From contig JBGPLH010000200.1 in NCBI GenBank assembly GCA_041486365.1, positions 1 to 6,289 of the forward strand: a stretch of 6,289 nt of DNA, read 5' to 3'. The notes beneath the pieces are model-generated. The model did not search any database. It was not told where the DNA came from and was given only the letters and a program-made list of their open reading frames with translations. Below, piece by piece: positions 3,572-6,289 of the stretch (position 1 is its first letter; each line of letters begins with the position of its first letter). Origin of the DNA: JBGPLH01 sp041486365 [NCBI: Thermodesulfobacteriota bacterium] (GTDB lineage: Bacteria > JAUYMQ01). Position numbers and translations under genes: made by a program.

Positions 3572-6289
3572 GTCCGTCCCTCCTTCTTTTGCCGTAGCAC
3601 GGCGTGTGCGGCGGCCAGCCGCGCGATGGGCACGCGGAACGGTGAGCAGCTCACATAATCGAGCCCGATCCGATGGCAGAAGTCGACCGACGTGGGCTCT
3701 CCGCCGTGCTCGCCGCAGATCCCCACCTTGATCCCCTTGCGTGTGGCGCGGCCGCCCTCCACCGCCCAGCGAATCAGCTCTCCCACGCCGGCCTGATCGA
3801 TCGCCACGAAGGGATCCGCGTCGAGGATCTTCTCTTCCAGGTACAGCGGCAAGAACTTGGCCGCGTCGTCACGCGACAGCCCGAAGACCATCTGCGTCAT
3901 GTCGTTCGTACCGAAGGAGAAGAACTCCGCCTCCTCGGCGATCTCACGGGCGGTCACCGCCGCGCGCGGCAGCTCGATCATCGTCCCCACGAGGAAGCTC
4001 ACCCGCACGCCGGTTTCCTTGCGGACGTCCGCGGCCACGCGCTCGATCACGCGCTTCACAAAACGCAGCTCGCGCACGTGTCCCACCAGCGGGATCATGA
4101 TCTCGGGCGTCACCGAGATGCGCTCCTTCCGGAGCTCGCTCGCCGCCTCCAGGATCGCCCGGGCCTGCATCTCGTAGATCTCCGGGTACGTGATCCCGAG
4201 GCGGCACCCGCGGTGGCCGAGCATCGGGTTCGACTCGTGGAGCCGGTGGCTCATCTCCCGCGCGCGTTCGACCGAAACACCCAGGTGGCGGGCCACCTCC
4301 TCCAGCTCCTCTTCCTTCGTCGGCAGGAACTCGTGCAGTGGCGGATCCAGGAGTCGGATCGTGACGGGCCGGTTCGCCATCGCGCGGAAGATTCCCTTGA
4401 AGTCGGCGCGCTGCATGGGGAGCAGCTTCGCCAGCGCCCGTTTGCGCCCCTCGGGCGTCTCCGCGAGGATCATCTCGCGCATCGGGGTGATCCGGGACGC
4501 CTCGAAGAACATGTGCTCCGTCCGGCACAGGCCAATCCCCTCCGCGCCGAAGGCGACGGCCTGATCGGCCTGCGAGGGAAGATCGGCGTTCGCGCGGATC
4601 CGGAGTCGCCGCACCTCGTCGGCCCAGCGCATCACCCGATCGTAGAGCTGAAACTCCTTGGACGCCTGCGGCTTGAGGTGCTTTTCGACGAGCACCTGGA
4701 CCACTTCGCTCGCCTGCGTGTCAATCTTGCCCTCGAGAACCTCCCCGGTCGTCCCGTCCAGCGAGACCCAGTCGCCTTCCTTCACCGATCTTCCGGCCAC
4801 CGTGGCCGCGCGCGCCTTGTAGTCGATCTGAAGGGCGCCGCATCCCACGACGCAGACCTTCCCCATCTGGCGCGCCACCAAGGCCGCATGGCTCGTCATG
4901 CCGCCCCGCTGCGTGAGCACGCCGGCCGCGGCGCTCATCCCGCGGATGTCCTCGGGGCTCGTCTCGATCCGCGCGAGTTTCACCTGCTCGCCCCGGGCCG
5001 CCCACGCCTCCGCGTCCTCCGCGTTGAAGACGACCCGACCCGAGGCCGCCCCGGGCCCGGCCGGCAGGCCCACGGCAAGACGCCGGCCCGCCCCCACGGC
5101 GCGATCCTTGTCCTTGCTGTGGAAGACCGGGCGCAGGAACTGGTCGAGGTGCGCCGCATCCACGCGCAGCAGCGCCTCGTCGCGCCGGATCAGCCCCTCG
5201 CGCACCATGTCCACCGCGATCCGGACGGCCGCCCGCCCGGTGCGCTTCCCGGAGCGGCATTGCAGCATCCACAGCTTGCCCCGCTGGATCGTGAACTCGA
5301 TGTCCTGCATGTCGCGGTAGTGCTTCTCGAGCGTCTTCTGGATCTTCAGGAGCTCGCGGTAGGACCCGGGCATCTCCCGGGCGAGCTGATCGATCGCGAG
5401 GGGCGTGCGGGTCCCCGCTACGACGTCCTCCCCCTGCGCGTTCACGAGGTACTCGCCGTAGAACTTGTTCTCACCCGTGCTCGGGTTGCGGGTGAAGGCC
5501 ACGCCGGTGGCCGAGTCGTCGCCCAGGTTTCCGAAGACCATCGCCTGGACGTTGACCGCGGTGCCCCACTCGTCGGGGATCTGGTTCAGCCGGCGGTAGG
5601 CGATCGCGCGCGGGTTGTTCCAGGACCGGAACACGGCGCCGATGGCCCCCCAGAGCTGCGCGCGCGGGTCTTCCGGGAAGGGCTTGCCGGTGCGCCGGAA
5701 GATCACGTCCTTGAAGAGACGCACGAGCCGGCGGAGATCGGAGGGACTCAGATCACGGTCCTGCGTGATCCCGCGTTCCTGTTTCACTTCATCGAGGATC
5801 AGCTCGAAGGGGTCCTGGTCGTCCTTCGATTCGGGCTTGAGTCCGAGCACGACGTCCCCGTACATCTGCACGAAGCGCCGGTAGCAGTCGTAGGCGAAGC
5901 GCTCGTTCCGGGTCTGCGCGATGAGCCCCTTCACCGTGACGTCGGTGAGCCCGAGGTTCAGCACCGTGTCCATCATGCCGGGCATGCTCGCGCGGGCGCC
6001 CGAGCGGACGGAGACGAGCAGGGGGTTCGCCGGCGATCCGAACTCGGCCCCCATGATCTTCTCGACGCGCACAAGGGCGACCTCCACGGCGGGCTTCAGC
6101 GCGGGTGGGAACGTGTGGCGGTGCTCGTAGTAGTAGGCGCACAGGGGCGTGGGGATCGTGAAACCGGCCGGGACGGGAAGACCCAGGCGGACCATCTCCG
6201 CCAGGTTCGCCCCCTTGCCGCCGAGGTGGTCCCTCATCTTCGCGTTGCCGTCGGCGCGCCCGGCCCCGAAGAAGTACACGAGGCGCTCG
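3568..6289 (-). CDS. ppdK: Pyruvate, phosphate dikinase (5' end beyond window)
   Basis: This cytoplasmic enzyme interconverts ATP + pyruvate + phosphate and AMP + PEP + pyrophosphate at the pyruvate/PEP node. Numbering from the GTG at 6279 there are 903 residues, near the family's usual length. The frame stays open to the edge (Glu-Arg-Leu before VYFFG), and homologues normally have a few residues before this motif, so the real start is probably outside. Order: N-terminal ATP-grasp domain (GGKGANLAEM, about 20-29, to about 350), swivelling phosphohistidine domain with GGMTSHA (catalytic His464, preceding Thr462, the position targeted by the PPDK regulatory protein where present), and C-terminal TIM barrel. 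The barrel has Arg562, IRLLDPPLHEF (Arg642), Glu769, FGTNDMTQ (Asn792) and CGEHGGEP (catalytic Cys855). All key residues are present, so it should be active. Its stop overlaps the next gene by 4 bases. Confidence 0.97.
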   Translation of the reverse strand, partial: ERLVYFFGAGRADGNAKMRDHLGGKGANLAEMVRLGLPVPAGFTIPTPLCAYYYEHRHTFPPALKPAVEVALVRVEKIMGAEFGSPANPLLVSVRSGARASMPGMMDTVLNLGLTDVTVKGLIAQTRNERFAYDCYRRFVQMYGDVVLGLKPESKDDQDPFELILDEVKQERGITQDRDLSPSDLRRLVRLFKDVIFRRTGKPFPEDPRAQLWGAIGAVFRSWNNPRAIAYRRLNQIPDEWGTAVNVQAMVFGNLGDDSATGVAFTRNPSTGENKFYGEYLVNAQGEDVVAGTRTPLAIDQLAREMPGSYRELLKIQKTLEKHYRDMQDIEFTIQRGKLWMLQCRSGKRTGRAAVRIAVDMVREGLIRRDEALLRVDAAHLDQFLRPVFHSKDKDRAVGAGRRLAVGLPAGPGAASGRVVFNAEDAEAWAARGEQVKLARIETSPEDIRGMSAAAGVLTQRGGMTSHAALVARQMGKVCVVGCGALQIDYKARAATVAGRSVKEGDWVSLDGTTGEVLEGKIDTQASEVVQVLVEKHLKPQASKEFQLYDRVMRWADEVRRLRIRANADLPSQADQAVAFGAEGIGLCRTEHMFFEASRITPMREMILAETPEGRKRALAKLLPMQRADFKGIFRAMANRPVTIRLLDPPLHEFLPTKEEELEEVARHLGVSVERAREMSHRLHESNPMLGHRGCRLGITYPEIYEMQARAILEAASELRKERISVTPEIMIPLVGHVRELRFVKRVIERVAADVRKETGVRVSFLVGTMIELPRAAVTAREIAEEAEFFSFGTNDMTQMVFGLSRDDAAKFLPLYLEEKILDADPFVAIDQAGVGELIRWAVEGGRATRKGIKVGICGEHGGEPTSVDFCHRIGLDYVSCSPFRVPIARLAAAHAVLRQKKEGRT
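3579..3585 (-). promoter_or_regulatory. Ribosome binding site of the secreted-protein gene, inside ppdK
   Basis: AAGGAGG on the minus strand lies 7 bases before the GTG at 3571 and is made from the last Lys-Lys-Glu-Gly codons of ppdK. It supports a GTG start that has no ATG alternative nearby and shows that the gene pair is translationally linked. Confidence 0.7.

Noticed and set aside
3944-4528. Long minus-strand open frame (194 codons) inside the dikinase gene
   Set aside because: It lies in another frame of ppdK, is dominated by Arg/Gly/Pro/Ala as expected for a GC-rich shadow frame, and has no recognisable domain. The same applies to frames at 4721-5272, 5789-6142 and the plus-strand frames across ppdK.

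Overview
The window reads almost entirely on the minus strand and looks like part of a GC-rich bacterial chromosome. A secreted protein with a Sec signal peptide, a PilZ (c-di-GMP receptor) protein, a sigma-54-type promoter and two ECF-type sigma factors together suggest a Gram-negative, regulation-rich bacterium (deltaproteobacteria/Myxococcota or a similar uncultivated GC-rich lineage). The sequence alone does not settle the taxon. No rRNA, tRNA, CRISPR array or insertion sequence is visible.

Layout in transcription order (right to left). (1) 6289-3568: pyruvate, phosphate dikinase, whose true start probably lies just outside the window. (2) 3571-3032: a secreted protein with an NTF2-like appearance. 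Its GTG start overlaps the dikinase stop, so the two are probably co-transcribed and translationally coupled. (3) 3031-2532: 500 bases without a convincing gene but rich in structure. They hold an AT-rich dyad, nested inverted repeats, a strong -24/-12 (sigma-54) promoter match at 2818-2833, and a terminator-like hairpin with eight T's directly before the next ribosome binding site. (4) 2531-1962: ECF-type sigma factor A. (5) 1961-1744: a spacer with inverted repeats and a possible weak terminator. (6) 1743-1162: ECF-type sigma factor B, a paralogue of A. (7) 1156-908: a small charged protein with a hydrophobic tail, adjoining sigma B. (8) 907-691: tandem hairpins, the better one terminator-like, then the upstream region of the next gene. 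(9) 690-1: a degenerate receiver domain fused to a PilZ domain, cut by the window edge.

The most interesting part is the regulatory block at 3000-900. Inferred model: a sigma-54 promoter drives a roughly 276-nt structured leader that may attenuate transcription of ECF sigma A. Sigma A and the adjacent paralogue B lack the usual zinc-finger or membrane anti-sigma partner. Instead, B is followed by a tiny protein that could act as a tether or regulator. The phosphorylation-dead receiver-PilZ protein beyond it suggests that c-di-GMP is sensed nearby, but no direct link to the sigma factors can be shown from sequence. The dikinase pair is metabolic and appears to be a separate unit.
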